64,000 nucleotides of DNA from DATFVJ01 sp963712955 (lineage in GTDB: Bacteria > Actinomycetota > Actinomycetes > Streptosporangiales > Streptosporangiaceae), in assembly GCA_963712955.1 (NCBI GenBank), contig CAVQKF010000017.1, forward strand, positions 5,739 to 69,738, in the 5' to 3' direction. The translations under genes and the position numbers were made by a program. Shown in pieces: positions 25,716-35,751 of this stretch (position 1 is the stretch's first letter; the number at the start of each line of letters is the position of its first letter). The notes beneath the pieces were generated by a model. That model was not told the DNA's origin and searched no databases. It saw nothing but the letters and a program-made list of their open reading frames with translations.

Positions 25716-26923
25716 AGCAGGAATTCGCCAACGCCTGGCGCGGTCTCCGTGTAGCCGGCGGGCAGATAGGACGGCAAGATCGCCGAGGGCAGGCAGACGG
25801 GCCCGTGCAGGCCGCCTCGCCGGGCCGGCGGCTGGAGCCACAGCTGGTAATTGTCAGCAGCACGCTGCCAGATCCTGGCGATGCGTTGCGCCAGTGGGCC
25901 GGTCTCAAGAGCGCGTAACACCAGAACCCCTTCCGCGCGCCGACGCGCCGCCCAGGGACCCTGGAAGCGCAGCAGTTCGGCGGCCACCAGGGCCCACTGA
26001 CCGGCCCGGAGCTGGCCCCACAGAATCGGGCTGTAGCCCGGGATATCCGAACCGTACTGGTATGCCAGGTCGGCGATGGCGGTCTGCACGTCGGAACTGA
26101 GGACACCGAAGACGCGCCCGGCGTCCCGCAGGTAACGCGTCTGAAGGCCGGCCAATGTCTTGGTGGCCATGGCCTGCTCCAATACGGCGGCCTCGGAGTT
26201 GCTCACAGCGAGGGGGCCGAATGTTCCGACGTACTGCGCCAGTGCCGCGGTGGCAGCGTCACCCCGCAGGCCGAGGAAGGGAATCAGGCGCCCGATCGCG
26301 CCGGTGTCCAGGCCCGAAAGCGTCAAGTCGCCCACCGTCAGGCGCTTTAGATCCACCCCCGCGGCGATCTGGATACCCCCGGGCGGCCCGGATGGATCCG
26401 GGGGTTCGGCGTGGAGCACGCGTGGGCCGCTCTGCTGGAAGACCCACGCCCAGTCGATGTCCGCGCTCGGGCCTGAGGCGCGCGGTCGTTGTGACGTGGG
26501 CCGGTCTCCCGCCCCGAACGGCAAATCGAGAGCGCCAAAGTTGCAGTAGGACCATATGCCTCCGCGGCCGTCCGGGCGGACAAGGCTTTCGGAGGACACG
26601 TAGCCGGGTATTTCGTCCTGGGAGTAGTGCACGGCATCCCATGCCTCGCCATTACTATCGATGAAGAATCCGCCCCGCCAGGTGCCTTCGCCGAGGACGG
26701 GATCCGTGCCCGGCGTCCCGTCCGGCGGCGCATCATCCCAGGCACGCCCCCCCGGGCGATCAGTTTCAGGCCCAGGGGTGCTGACGTCCCGCGCGGCAAA
26801 TCCGGAGCAGAAAGTCCAGGTCCCGTCAAAGTTGTATCCGCCGCCTTCGGATCCTGTGTAGCTGCCCGTGCCGCCCTGCTGACCCACCTGCGGCTCGTTG
26901 GCGGAGCCGCCGCCGGTGGGCAA
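25712..26923 (-). CDS. pesticin-like muramidase with Gly/Ser-rich N-terminal region
   Basis: The C-terminal part (about 200-370) resembles the pesticin/T4-lysozyme-like hydrolase domain: IAAGVDLKRL, FLGLRGDAATAAL, LSSDVQTAIADLAYQYG. The N-terminal half is low-complexity Gly/Ser/Pro with a segment FCSGFAARDVSTPG. No signal peptide is seen. The start is uncertain: TTG 26923 opens the frame, the same frame is open without a start codon for a further 200 bases, and a TTG (27106-27108) in another frame could be the true start if a base is missing. Its neighbour is coupled by GTGA overlap. It may be a type VII-exported or released effector, which is inference from the adjacent WXG-like locus. Confidence 0.6.
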   Translation of the reverse strand: MPTGGGSANEPQVGQQGGTGSYTGSEGGGYNFDGTWTFCSGFAARDVSTPGPETDRPGGRAWDDAPPDGTPGTDPVLGEGTWRGGFFIDSNGEAWDAVHYSQDEIPGYVSSESLVRPDGRGGIWSYCNFGALDLPFGAGDRPTSQRPRASGPSADIDWAWVFQQSGPRVLHAEPPDPSGPPGGIQIAAGVDLKRLTVGDLTLSGLDTGAIGRLIPFLGLRGDAATAALAQYVGTFGPLAVSNSEAAVLEQAMATKTLAGLQTRYLRDAGRVFGVLSSDVQTAIADLAYQYGSDIPGYSPILWGQLRAGQWALVAAELLRFQGPWAARRRAEGVLVLRALETGPLAQRIARIWQRAADNYQLWLQPPARRGGLHGPVCLPSAILPSYLPAGYTETAPGVGEFLL

Positions 26924-27705
26924 CGGCGCCCGCCAGGGGCAGCTGGCACCGCCGTCTGATCCTTTATGGCCGCCACCGGTGCCGGGACTACTGCCATCAG
27001 TTCCGGGACTGCCGACTTCGCCGGTGCCGGACCTGCCGGTTCCGCCGCTGTCGCTGCTGGTGCCGGCTCTGCCATTGTCCCTAACGGGGGGCCTCCCTTG
27101 ATCGTCAAGAACCGCCTTAGGGGACCAGGTTACTCATGCATCACAACGTCAGCTACCGGTGCTTGTGGGGTTCAGTCCCCGGCGTAGCATTCAGTGAGGG
27201 CCAGGTGTCGTCCGCGGCCAGCTCCGCGCCGACGACCGCGCTGAGGTGTTCAGGTCCCCTCGCGAGGCTCGAATCGCTCCCCCGGCAGCCGGCAGGACCC
27301 GGCCGGAGAGGCCGACCTGTGTCATTTGCCAGGACCATGGGACCAGGGCGTTGCTACGACCTAGGGACCACCTTGCGGCTGCTGTGTCATCTTGGGGTGT
27401 GCGGCGGGATCCGTCAAGCTGAATGGCGCTGGCGCATGGCGGCACCAACGCAGGAAAAACGCCACGCCCGGGTGTGAACCTCTTCGCTCTTTTCGTCGTA
27501 CTTGGTTTAACGGCGCAGCAGCAGATGCCGAAGACGACGCCGGTAACGGGCGACGACCCTCAGCCAGCGCGAAGACAGGCTGGCCCGGGTGCCGCCCGCG
27601 AGTACGGAGCCGCCTTGGAGGGGCCGATCACCATCAGAACACGTTCCAGTGCGACGCCTGCCAGGTATGTACCATAGCAGCCGCAGTTGCGGAGACGGAG
27701 GAAGC
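26924..27705. other. 780-base gap before the WXG-like locus
   Basis: 26924-27130 is a Gly/Ser/Thr-rich continuation of the muramidase frame without a start codon. 27131-27705 holds no frame I would call; it should contain the promoter of the rightward WXG-like locus. GACGGAGGAAGC precedes its first ATG at 27706. Confidence 0.4.
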
Positions 27706-28113
27706 ATGAGCGGGCAGCCGGGTCATCTTAAGGCTGACCTGGACCAGGTCAGTTCTGCAGGGCAGCGGATCGACGACATCAAGCAGCAGTTCACGGAGAC
27801 GAGCAAGCCGCCGACGGGGTACCGGGCTGACATCGGCTCGGATGAGCTGGCCAGCGCGCTTGATGCATTTGGAAGTGACTGGGAGCTGCACCGGCATGCG
27901 CTGATCGCCAAGCTGGACCGGGTAGCCGCGTTGTGCGCCACCGCGGTGAAGAGCTACACCACCACGGATGAACAGCTTGCCGCAGCCCTGTCGAAGGCAG
28001 AAAAGCAACAGGACGCGAAGGCCGAGAACGACACGAAGTCCGGAAACGTACCGGATCCGGACTGGCAGAACCCGGTGTCGCCGTGGACCCCGCTCGTTCC
28101 GAGGGTGCGCTGA
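27706..28113 (+). CDS. WXG100-like helical protein (type VII secretion-associated)
   Basis: A 135-residue protein, predicted to be largely two helices (HLKADLDQVSSAGQRIDDIK; DELASALDAFGSDWELHRHA) with a W-x-x-x motif and a polar tail. This is typical of ESX/WXG100 relatives (LXG and DUF2563-like proteins) that pair as helical hairpins. It is the first gene of a rightward operon, one base before the next start. No EccC ATPase is present in the window, so any secretion machinery is elsewhere. Confidence 0.65.
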   Translation: MSGQPGHLKADLDQVSSAGQRIDDIKQQFTETSKPPTGYRADIGSDELASALDAFGSDWELHRHALIAKLDRVAALCATAVKSYTTTDEQLAAALSKAEKQQDAKAENDTKSGNVPDPDWQNPVSPWTPLVPRVR

Positions 28114-28114
28114 G

Positions 28115-29662
28115 GTGGGAAGGCCGGCGGACTGGCTGCCGCTGTGCGATTCGGATCCGGTGCCCGGTGACCCCGCGGCGGTGGCCGGTTTAGGTGCGAA
28201 GCTGCAGAAGGCCGCAACCGCGATCACGCAGCAGGCGAACTATCTGAAGAACCTCTGCCAGGACACGTTCTGGTGGGATTCAGAGGCGGGGAGCGCGTTC
28301 CGTGCCACGGTGCATGACACCGGGGACAAGCTGGCCCGCTGTTTTCACCGCTACGACACCGCGGCCCGGGCGCTTGGCACCGGGTATGAGGCCGCCGCGG
28401 CTGGCGGGTATGCGCATCAGCTGTGGTATGCGCAGACTGTCTTGGCCGACAGGGGATGGCGGCAGGCGCGCGACGCGGAGACGGCGCGGGCAGCCGCGTT
28501 CCGCGCGATCCTTGCGGCCAATGGTGGCGCCGATCCGTTGGTCGCCCCACCGCCGGGAGGGTCGTCGGGCTCAGGCACTCCCAAGAGCCCGGCCTACCAG
28601 GGGCCGGTGCCGCCGCCGGCCAGCCCGGGGGTTATCCCGGACAGGCTGCCGCCGTTCACGGGCGACCCAGCCGATGTCGCAGCCTACAAGCGGCAGTACA
28701 ACAACGCCGTGGACGAGTTGTCGGCAGCCGTGCACCTGGTGCAGAAGGCCCAGTGGCACCGGGACACCGCCGCGCACGCCGCCGCGTCGATGATCAACAG
28801 TGTGATCGGCAGTGACGGCCTGAAAGACTCCTACTGGGACCGCTTCAAACACTGGGTGACCGCGCACGCCAGCGTCATCAGGGAAATCGCCAACGTCGCG
28901 GGCTGGATCGCCACCGCATGCGGCCTCCTATCGCTTGTGGTGGGCTGGATACCGATCGTCGGGTGGGGCCTCGCTGCGGCGCTCGACACAATCGCGACGT
29001 TGGCGACAGCCGTGTCGCTGGTCTGCCATTTCATGCTGTGGATCACCGGCAACGGTTCCTGGGTCGATGTCGGCCTCGACCTCTTCGCGCTGGCAACGTT
29101 CGGCATGGGCCGCATCTACGCCAAGACCGCCGAGGAGGGTTACACAGTTGCCCGTGCTGCCGCACGGACTCCGCTGGTCCGGGAGATCGGCAAGGGTGCC
29201 GGGGACCTGAGCAAAGCTGAACTTACCCAGGCGGCAAACAAGATCACCGGGTTCGCAGCCAAGGACGCGAAGGCGGCCATCACCAGCGCGAAATCCGGCC
29301 TGCGTCTGCCCGGATGGGCAGACGCAGGCCTCAAGGGACTGTCGCCAAGACTGATCGCAAAAGACGTGTGGGGTGCAATTAGTCCGGCTGAAAAGTGGCC
29401 GGGAACCGAGTTCTCGGTCGGTGACGCAGCCGTGAAGCTCGCCGAAGAAAAATTCGGTAAGGTTGTGGCAGCATTCCCGAAGATTGAGAAACTTCCCAGT
29501 GTCGCGCGATGGACAAGCATAGCCAGCGCCGCGAGGTTCCGCTTTTACGCGAGCACCGCAGCTGGAACCGTCGTAGACGGGTTCGACAAAGCGTCTCAGG
29601 TTGAACCGCCGTGGCCAGTGCTACGGCAGTGGAACCAAGCAAAAGGTGAGGGTCCGCGCTAG
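28115..29662 (+). CDS. large WXG-like protein with membrane hairpin, putative type VII substrate
   Basis: A 515-residue protein starting at GTG 28115. The N-terminal helical domain (GLGAKLQKAATAITQQANYL; FWWDSEAGSAFRATV) has WXG-superfamily character. There follow a Pro/Gly linker (about 150-185), two adjoining hydrophobic segments (about 265-315, WIATACGLLSLVVGWIPIVG) and a C-terminal 180-residue region of no recognised family. The architecture is that of polymorphic-toxin-like or structural proteins of actinobacterial type VII loci. No nuclease or other toxin motif is visible. Confidence 0.6.
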   Translation: MGRPADWLPLCDSDPVPGDPAAVAGLGAKLQKAATAITQQANYLKNLCQDTFWWDSEAGSAFRATVHDTGDKLARCFHRYDTAARALGTGYEAAAAGGYAHQLWYAQTVLADRGWRQARDAETARAAAFRAILAANGGADPLVAPPPGGSSGSGTPKSPAYQGPVPPPASPGVIPDRLPPFTGDPADVAAYKRQYNNAVDELSAAVHLVQKAQWHRDTAAHAAASMINSVIGSDGLKDSYWDRFKHWVTAHASVIREIANVAGWIATACGLLSLVVGWIPIVGWGLAAALDTIATLATAVSLVCHFMLWITGNGSWVDVGLDLFALATFGMGRIYAKTAEEGYTVARAAARTPLVREIGKGAGDLSKAELTQAANKITGFAAKDAKAAITSAKSGLRLPGWADAGLKGLSPRLIAKDVWGAISPAEKWPGTEFSVGDAAVKLAEEKFGKVVAAFPKIEKLPSVARWTSIASAARFRFYASTAAGTVVDGFDKASQVEPPWPVLRQWNQAKGEGPR

Positions 29663-29717
29663 CGTAGCGGTACCTTCCGCTGGGCTAACCGAATCGTCAG
29701 CCGGGGAGATACGTGAC

Positions 29718-31119
29718 ATGGTGAGGACGCGCGCGACGGAGGCGGACCAGATAACTGCCACGGTCCCGGAGCCGGCACTGCGTCCGATGGACGCGCGCTT
29801 TCCGAATCGTTACGTCGTCCGCAGAGCCCGGGTATATGTGGATCACACAGGTGCCCAGACGATGATCGTGATCCGTGACCCGCGCGGCAGGGAACGGCGG
29901 ATACCAGCAGGGCCGGGCGGAGCCGCCCGGGTGGTTCTTGAACGCCACTCGGACGCGCCCGGGCAGTTTCTTGGCAGCCTGGATCTGCGCGACGAGAACG
30001 GCCGTGTCCTTGCGCGCTTCCCCCGGTTGTCCTGGAAACCAGAGAGCTGGGTAGACGAGTCCGTGCACCTCGCCGGTGAGGCGGCCGATGACGCTTCCGC
30101 ATTCGCCGCCGCGACCGGCCTGCCGGTAACCGGCAGCAGCCAGACCGGGTCAGCGGGGCGCCCCAGGCGTGGCACACCGGTCACGCGGAGCGAGGCCGCG
30201 TTCACGGGACGCCACAAAGGCGGCAACGTGCCGGTGGTGTCCTATGGGACGGTCCTGCCGGCCTGGTTTCTCATCGCGCGCAGCCTGCTGTCCATGGTCC
30301 CGGCGGGTGTCCTCATTGCGTTCGCTGTCTTTGACATCTCGCATGGCACGGGGAAGACCTTAGGCCACGGCTTCGCCTCCACCGGGACCTACCGGGCGCT
30401 CGCGCTGACGTGGGCCAGCGCGGTGCTCGCGCAGCCGTTGCTCGCCGGGGTGCTGTTCGCCCGTGCCTGGTGGCTGGATCGCGCAGGCACGCGGGCGCTG
30501 CCTGCGGCGTCTGCAGTGCTTGCGCCACATCCAAGCGGCGTGACGACCCGGCGCTTCCTCCGCACCGCATCGCTGCGGGTGTTCCCCGGCGATCTGGTGG
30601 TCACCGAGGAAGGCGGTGAGGAAAGGTGGCTGCCGCGTTCGGGGCCCACCGGGATCGCCGGGCTGACGCGGGTCACCGCGAAAGGCAAGCCCGACCGGTT
30701 GGAGCTGCGGACGGCCGACGGCAGGCCGCGGGCCGTGCTGCCGTGGGAAGACTGGTTCGCCGGCGTCGGCGGCGAGGAAGCGCTCGCCGAGTTCGCGACG
30801 GGCGCCGGGTTGCCGCTTGGAGAGGTGGCGGCCAGCCGGGCTCACCAGAAGCCAAGAGCGAATATGGCAGTACAGGCAGGTGCGCTTTGGGTCGGCAGCG
30901 GAAGCGGAACATTACCTGCGCTGGCAGGGCCTGCCAGGGGCAGCCAGCCTCGGCATCCCGGTGACCATGGGGGCTGTGGGCGCGATCTTCAGCATCGCGG
31001 ATCCGGTGGCGTTCGCGCTTGCGGTCACGGCGGTAGCCGTATCAGCCGGGCCGTGGTATGTGCGCCGCCGAGTTCGTCGCCAGCTCGACCGGCCGGTCCA
31101 GCCCGGGGAAACCCAGTGA
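29718..31119 (+). pseudogene. membrane protein of the WXG-like locus, single frameshift
   Basis: ATG 29718 begins a protein with a cytoplasmic beta-rich part (VVRRARVYVDHTGAQTMIVI), two membrane segments (VLPAWFLIARSLLSMVPAGV; ALTWASAVLAQPLLAGVLFA) and a second soluble domain. Around 30857 the original frame becomes nonsense, while the next frame continues convincingly (ERIWQYRQVRFGSAAEAEHY, then two more membrane segments) to a stop at 31119. One extra base explains it. Whether it is a true mutation or a sequencing indel is open. Function unknown. Confidence 0.6.
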
Positions 31120-31162
31120 CAGCCCTGCAGGACGCGGGGTCGGCTCCGCCGCGGGAGGGACA

Positions 31163-31762
31163 GTGATCTGGGCAGCGTACCGGTGGAGCCTGGCGCCGAC
31201 GGATCGCTGGGTTCAGCTGCCGCGCGATTCGCACCCTGCCGACGGCTGGGCGCAAGACGCGGCCAACCGGCTGCTCCCCCCCGACACGCCGCTGGACCTG
31301 CGCGCCGACCTGGCCAAGCAGCTCGGCTTCTGGCTCAGCGACTGCCAGCGGCGCGATTCGGCGACAGCCCTGGCGCTCGTGCCAGAACGGCTCGCCACCG
31401 TCGCCGCTCTCGCCGAGCTGCACACCTACCGGATGGACGAGAACGACCCGTCAGCTGGCACGACCGAATGGCTAAACGGCAACCTTGCCCTCGACCAGAA
31501 ACCAGCGGTGGGCGCGGCCACGCCCGAGGTCATTGAGCTGCCGGCCGGCCCGGCGGTGCGCCTGCGGGGCATCTACGCGAACCAGCAGGATCAGGAGGGC
31601 AGCGGGATGCTCGTGGAGCGGATCATGCACGCCGTGCGGCCGCCGCAGATCGACGACCTCCTGTTGCTCTCTACCTCGTGGGCGATGCTCGCCTACGGCG
31701 ACGAGCTCGCTTCCCACGCCGACGAACTCGCACGAACGCTGAGAGTGGAGCCTGCGTGCTGA
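31163..31762 (+). CDS. hypothetical protein, family A of the WXG-associated pair
   Basis: A 199-residue protein from GTG 31163 (preceded by GGGAGGGA). Features: RWSLAPTDRWVQLP near the start, the motif ELPAGPAVRLRGIY in the middle, and VRPPQIDDLLLLSTSW near the end. A paralogue lies at 40141-40805. It overlaps the next gene (GTGCTGA), which belongs to a second family that shares the LPAGPAVR motif. No known domain recognised. It may be a soluble accessory factor of the secretion locus, which is inference from context. Confidence 0.65.
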   Translation: MIWAAYRWSLAPTDRWVQLPRDSHPADGWAQDAANRLLPPDTPLDLRADLAKQLGFWLSDCQRRDSATALALVPERLATVAALAELHTYRMDENDPSAGTTEWLNGNLALDQKPAVGAATPEVIELPAGPAVRLRGIYANQQDQEGSGMLVERIMHAVRPPQIDDLLLLSTSWAMLAYGDELASHADELARTLRVEPAC

Positions 31763-32361
31763 CCAGCCATCCCGGGGCGCCTCCCGGGCGGCCGAAGGAC
31801 TACCAGCTTGTCCTGCCCGACGGCTGGTTCCGGATCGACGTTCGCCCTGGCATCAGGAAGCGCGCCATCAAAACGCTGCTGGACCGGCAATTCCTGGGCA
31901 TCGAAAATGCCGCGCAACTGAAAGACCAGACCGCTGCCCGGCTGATGGAGATGGCAAAGGCGGCCTACCAGACCGGCGGGATCGAGATCTACATCTGCCA
32001 GCAGGACGTTCTCGGCGTGCCGGTCCCGGCGTCGCTCGTCGTCACCCTCACCCCCCCGGCCGCGGACGGGCAGGCTGTCACGGTGGAACAATTGGCTGAG
32101 ATATTCCGCGCGGACGAAGACGTCTCGGTGATCCAATTGCCGGCCGGGCCTGCCGTGCGGTCAAGGCGCCGTACCATTCCCGGTGAGGGCGACCCGAGCG
32201 GAAACACATCACCCGTCACCAATCTGGAAATCCACGTGCCGGTCCCGGCCAGCGGTGGCTCCTACCTGGTGCTGGCGTTCTCGACCAATATGGACACGCT
32301 CGCCGACAGTCTGGTCGCGCTGTTCGACGCGATCGCGGGCACACTTCGCTGGATCCAATGA
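31756..32361 (+). CDS. hypothetical protein, family B of the WXG-associated pair
   Basis: A 201-residue protein from GTG 31756. Conserved with the paralogue at 40802-41431: LVLPDGWFRIDV, AAYQTGGIEIYI, LPAGPAVR and the C-terminal LFDAIAGTLRWIQ. The protein is alternating beta and helical and lacks signal peptide or membrane segments. Function unknown. The conserved A-B pairing in two separate loci argues that the two products act together. Confidence 0.65.
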   Translation: MLTSHPGAPPGRPKDYQLVLPDGWFRIDVRPGIRKRAIKTLLDRQFLGIENAAQLKDQTAARLMEMAKAAYQTGGIEIYICQQDVLGVPVPASLVVTLTPPAADGQAVTVEQLAEIFRADEDVSVIQLPAGPAVRSRRRTIPGEGDPSGNTSPVTNLEIHVPVPASGGSYLVLAFSTNMDTLADSLVALFDAIAGTLRWIQ

Positions 32362-32397
32362 CCTACGGCTACCCGCGGCCAGTCGCTATCGCTGACG

Positions 32398-32541
32398 GTG
32401 AACGGAGAGAAATACAACGTCTCGCCCGGCTGGGGCAACTACGCGGGCACCTTTGTCATGCCCGGGCAAACCAAACCGGTGAAGAAGAACACCGACCTGC
32501 TCCTCGAGCTGATCCAGCGCGGAGGCGGAGCTACCAGGTAA
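32398..32541 (+). pseudogene. short C-terminal gene fragment after the WXG-like locus
   Basis: A 47-codon frame from GTG 32398 reads NGEKYNVSPGWGNYAGTFVM and ends TDLLLELIQRGGGATR. It has coding character but no convincing start and no known family. It is most likely the end of a gene whose front was lost. The following 250 bases to 32793 contain only a doubtful 25-codon frame. Confidence 0.35.
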
Positions 32542-32793
32542 CCGGGTCAGGCAACCGGGCCGCAGGGCAACGACGTCAGCGGGCCACACTTGCGCAAAAT
32601 AGTCAGGACCGTGGTGGGGGTGACGCTCACTGGCTGGCGGGATGGAATTGGGGCTGCCGGGGATCTGGATGTTCTTTAAGAAGAAAGGCAACCGGTACCT
32701 GGGCGCCGGCGACCATTAGCCAACGGGCCCCCGGTCGCCGCAGTCTCAGCCTCGTTGCTGGGGCCAGGGTTGTGAGCTCACTAGAGTGATCTC

Positions 32794-33615
32794 ATGAAAC
32801 CGTTCCTGCTGCTGGCCACCCGTGCTGAGGATGCCGCAGCGGATAACGAGTACGAGTCGTTTCTGGCCTTCGCGGGGTTGGACGAGCGCGGCCTGCGCCG
32901 GTCCCGGCTGGAGCAACGAGCGTTGGGTAACGTCGATCTGCAGGCCTGGTCCGGGATCCTGCTCGGCGGAGGGCCGTTCAACTCCAGTGACCCGGAGGGT
33001 TCGAAATCGCCGGTGCAGCGGCGGGTCGAGGCAGACCTGCGCAGGCTGCTCGACCGGGTGATCAGCGCGGACTTCCCGTTTCTCGGGGCCTGCTACGGCA
33101 TCGGGACGCTCGGCAGCCACCAAGGGGCGGTGGTCGATCGGCGGCACGCCGAACCGGTCGGTCCCGTCCCGATCACCCTCACCCGCGAGGGTCGGCAAGA
33201 CCCGCTGCTGGGCGGGCTGCCCGCCGCGTTCGACGCGTTCGTCGGCCATAAGGAGGCGATCAGCCGGCTGCCGCACCACGCCGTCCTGCTCGCCAGTTCT
33301 CCCACCTGCCCGGTGCAGGCGTTTCGGATCGGCGCGAACGTCTACGCCACTCAGTTCCATCCCGAACTGAACGCGGCCGGCCTGTGCACCCGGATCGACG
33401 TCTACAAGCACGCCGGCTACTTCGCACCCGAACAGGCCGGGGAACTCAAAGCGCTGGCCCACCGCAGCAACGTTACCCACCCGCCCGCCATCCTGCGCCG
33501 GTTCGTCGAGCGCTACGCCCACAGCGGGCGGGTCGGGGCGGACGCCGTGCCCGCGGCTGCCAGCCGCCGTTTCCTCAGCACGTCAGTAGCGGATGGCTCC
33601 ACCCCCACACGCTGA
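32794..33615 (+). CDS. class I glutamine amidotransferase-like protein
   Basis: A 273-residue protein of the GATase class I type. The nucleophile is Cys100 in GACYG, and the His189/Glu191 pair lies in QFHPE, giving a complete triad. Free-standing members are usually guaA-like amidotransferase-domain proteins of uncertain acceptor. The C-terminal 70 residues extend beyond the core. It stands alone on its strand, and its start is an ATG preceded by a weak purine stretch. Confidence 0.88.
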   Translation: MKPFLLLATRAEDAAADNEYESFLAFAGLDERGLRRSRLEQRALGNVDLQAWSGILLGGGPFNSSDPEGSKSPVQRRVEADLRRLLDRVISADFPFLGACYGIGTLGSHQGAVVDRRHAEPVGPVPITLTREGRQDPLLGGLPAAFDAFVGHKEAISRLPHHAVLLASSPTCPVQAFRIGANVYATQFHPELNAAGLCTRIDVYKHAGYFAPEQAGELKALAHRSNVTHPPAILRRFVERYAHSGRVGADAVPAAASRRFLSTSVADGSTPTR

Positions 33616-33685
33616 GGACTGCGTACTCAAGATGGCTATTCCAGACCCCCCCGGCGTCAGTATTGGGTTCGCCGTGACAGGGGTG

Positions 33686-34020
33686 TTAAAGGTGGGGCAA
33701 GAGCGGCAGCAGGACGTATGCGGGGTGCTGGGAGCCGTAATAGATTTCGAATCGGCACCGCAGCGCTCGGGTCGCCGCGCCGAATGGCTCTCCCGTGCCG
33801 AGGCTGCGGGCGTGCCGTGGGAACGCACCGCCGCTGATCTGCACGCGGATCCGGTGCCCGGCCTGTACCCGGTACGCCACCGGATAGAGTTCTACGTCCA
33901 CCGCCAGGATCTCGTCGCCGCCGACCCGGACGTCGGGGGCGGGCACGGTCTGCGGGCAGAGCCGCCGGATGCCGTCCACGACGTGGGCCGCCTCGACCCG
34001 GCTGCCGCGGCAGGCTCCCA
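33686..34020 (-). pseudogene. C-terminal fragment of a CocE/NonD-family hydrolase
   Basis: The 100 residues ending at 33686 match the C-terminal jelly-roll domain of CocE/X-Pro dipeptidyl-peptidase-like hydrolases (YRVQAGHRIRVQISGGAFPR, SLGTGEP, HPAYVLLPL). The catalytic alpha/beta-hydrolase domain (over 400 residues) is absent; similarity ends near 34020. Confidence 0.7.
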
Positions 34021-34147
34021 CTTTTGAGGCGTACCCGGTAGAGCCCAAGGAAATGGCTCTGCCCGCCCTCATTGCAGGTGGCGGCAATGTCATGCTAAGC
34101 CCCGGATATCGAATCGTCAGTAGCAGTCATGAAGGGTGGAGGCTGAG

Positions 34148-35164
34148 ATGAGCGATCCGCAGGTGCTGTCCTTCCGGCCGGAAGCTGAGCAGTTTGCTTG
34201 GACATTCGGCGGCGCCACACCAGTGGCGCGGATCCGGCCAGGTGCCATGCTCGAGCTGTGGACGGAGGATTGCTTCGCCGGCCGGGTGCGCGGCACGAAT
34301 GATCTCGTATCGGAGGTCTGCCAGTTCCCGTTCCTGAACCCGCAGACCGGGCCGTTCTATGTCGAGGGCGCTGAGCCCGGCGATACCCTCGCCGTCCATT
34401 TCGTGTCGATCGAGCCAAGCCGGGACTGGGCCGCGTCCACCACGGTCCCGCTCTTCGGCGCACTGACGTCCACGCACCTCACGGCAACGCTCCAGGATCC
34501 GCTGCCGGAGATAGTGTGGATCTGGGAACTTGACCGGGCGGCAGGCAACTGCCGGTTTATCGCGCGGGACAGCGACTTCACCGCCGTGCTGCCCATGAAC
34601 CCGATGCACGGCACGATCGGAGTGGCGCCGGCCAACCTGGAGGTCCGCTCGGCCCTGGTACCCGACGCGTTCGGCGGCAACATGGACACGCCCGAGATGA
34701 CGACCGGGGTCACCTGCTACCTGGGCGTCAACGTGGCGGGTGCGCTGCTGTCGATAGGTGATGGGCATGCCCGTCAGGGCGAGGGCGAGACCTGCGGTGT
34801 GGCCGTGGAGTGCGCGATGAACACGGTCCTGGCCGTTGACCTGATCAAAGGGCTGGCGACATCGTGGCCCCGGATCGAGTCAGACACGCACATCATGTCC
34901 ACCGGGTCGGCGCGGCCACTGGAGGACGCGTTCCGGATCGCGCAAATCGATCTGGTGCAGTGGATCGTCCAGGACCATGGGCTCTCCGCCATGGATGCCT
35001 ACCAGTTCGTCAGCCAGGCCGTCGAAGCTCCGCTGGCCAATGTCTGCGACACGAACTACACGTCGGTCGCCAAGCTACGCAAGGATTACCTGCCCGCCGG
35101 TGAGATCATGCGAGGTGCGCACCAGCAGCTCAGGGAGGTGGCACGCATCTACCGGAGCCGCTGA
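34148..35164 (+). CDS. acetamidase/formamidase family protein
   Basis: A 338-residue protein matching the acetamidase/formamidase (FmdA_AmdA) family: GDTLAVHFVSIEP, MNPMHGTIGVAP, FGGNMDTPEMTTG and VECAMNTV are characteristic. These zinc-dependent enzymes hydrolyse short amides to ammonia and acid. ATG 34148 follows GGTGGAGG; an ATG four codons upstream lacks it. No amide transporter is adjacent. Confidence 0.9.
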   Translation: MSDPQVLSFRPEAEQFAWTFGGATPVARIRPGAMLELWTEDCFAGRVRGTNDLVSEVCQFPFLNPQTGPFYVEGAEPGDTLAVHFVSIEPSRDWAASTTVPLFGALTSTHLTATLQDPLPEIVWIWELDRAAGNCRFIARDSDFTAVLPMNPMHGTIGVAPANLEVRSALVPDAFGGNMDTPEMTTGVTCYLGVNVAGALLSIGDGHARQGEGETCGVAVECAMNTVLAVDLIKGLATSWPRIESDTHIMSTGSARPLEDAFRIAQIDLVQWIVQDHGLSAMDAYQFVSQAVEAPLANVCDTNYTSVAKLRKDYLPAGEIMRGAHQQLREVARIYRSR

Positions 35165-35346
35165 GCGCGTCTCACCGATAGCGGGTCCGCTATCCTGCCA
35201 AGCCCGCAGACCCCGCCCGCCGGGAAAGATCCCGCGGGCCGTTCACCCTGATCATGCTGCCCTTGCCGGTTCCTGATGATCATTAAGTTGAAGGTATTAG
35301 GGTCGGCGCGGGTGGCTAACCCTGGGCTAACCCCGCAGCCTCACGG

Positions 35347-35751
35347 CTAAGGATCTTCACGTTCAGCCAAAGCCGACGCAAGAACATGCGCCTCACGCAG
35401 GAGCCGATCAGCGTGCCCAAGGTGCCCGCCCCGCTCGTATTCGGTGGCCGCGACTTCGCGTTCAGCGACCTCCGCCCAAGCAATCTCCTCGATTTCTTCT
35501 TCGCTGAGGCTCAGCCGCTCAACCTCCCCGGCACCAAGACCCGCCACAGTGCCCGCAAAATGCGAATTACTGCCGGCGGCGGCAGGCGCACAGCCGGGGT
35601 GGACGGCTTCAGCGTTGTCGATCGCGCCCAACGCTGAACGAAGCGCCGACAAGGCCGTCATGTCCCGCGCGCTGAGCGCCTCACGAAGCGCACGACGTAG
35701 CCGTGTGCGGACATCGCGGCCGAGGGGATCGTCCGGGCTGCGCGTGTCCAC
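35347..35751 (-). CDS. GatB/YqeY domain-like protein
   Basis: A 134-residue helical protein with the YqeY-like pattern RLRRALREALSARDMTALSA and LSEEEIEEIAWAEVAERE. YqeY relatives resemble the tRNA-binding C-terminal domain of GatB; free-standing ones have no settled role. It has normal codon use for this genome and stands alone on its strand. Confidence 0.7.
   Translation of the reverse strand: MDTRSPDDPLGRDVRTRLRRALREALSARDMTALSALRSALGAIDNAEAVHPGCAPAAAGSNSHFAGTVAGLGAGEVERLSLSEEEIEEIAWAEVAEREVAATEYERGGHLGHADRLLREAHVLASALAEREDP

Noticed and set aside
26347..27108. A minus-strand Ala/Pro-rich protein overlapping the muramidase front
   Set aside because: It is mostly the alternative frame of the Gly/Ser-rich muramidase region; only its first codons might matter if a base is missing.
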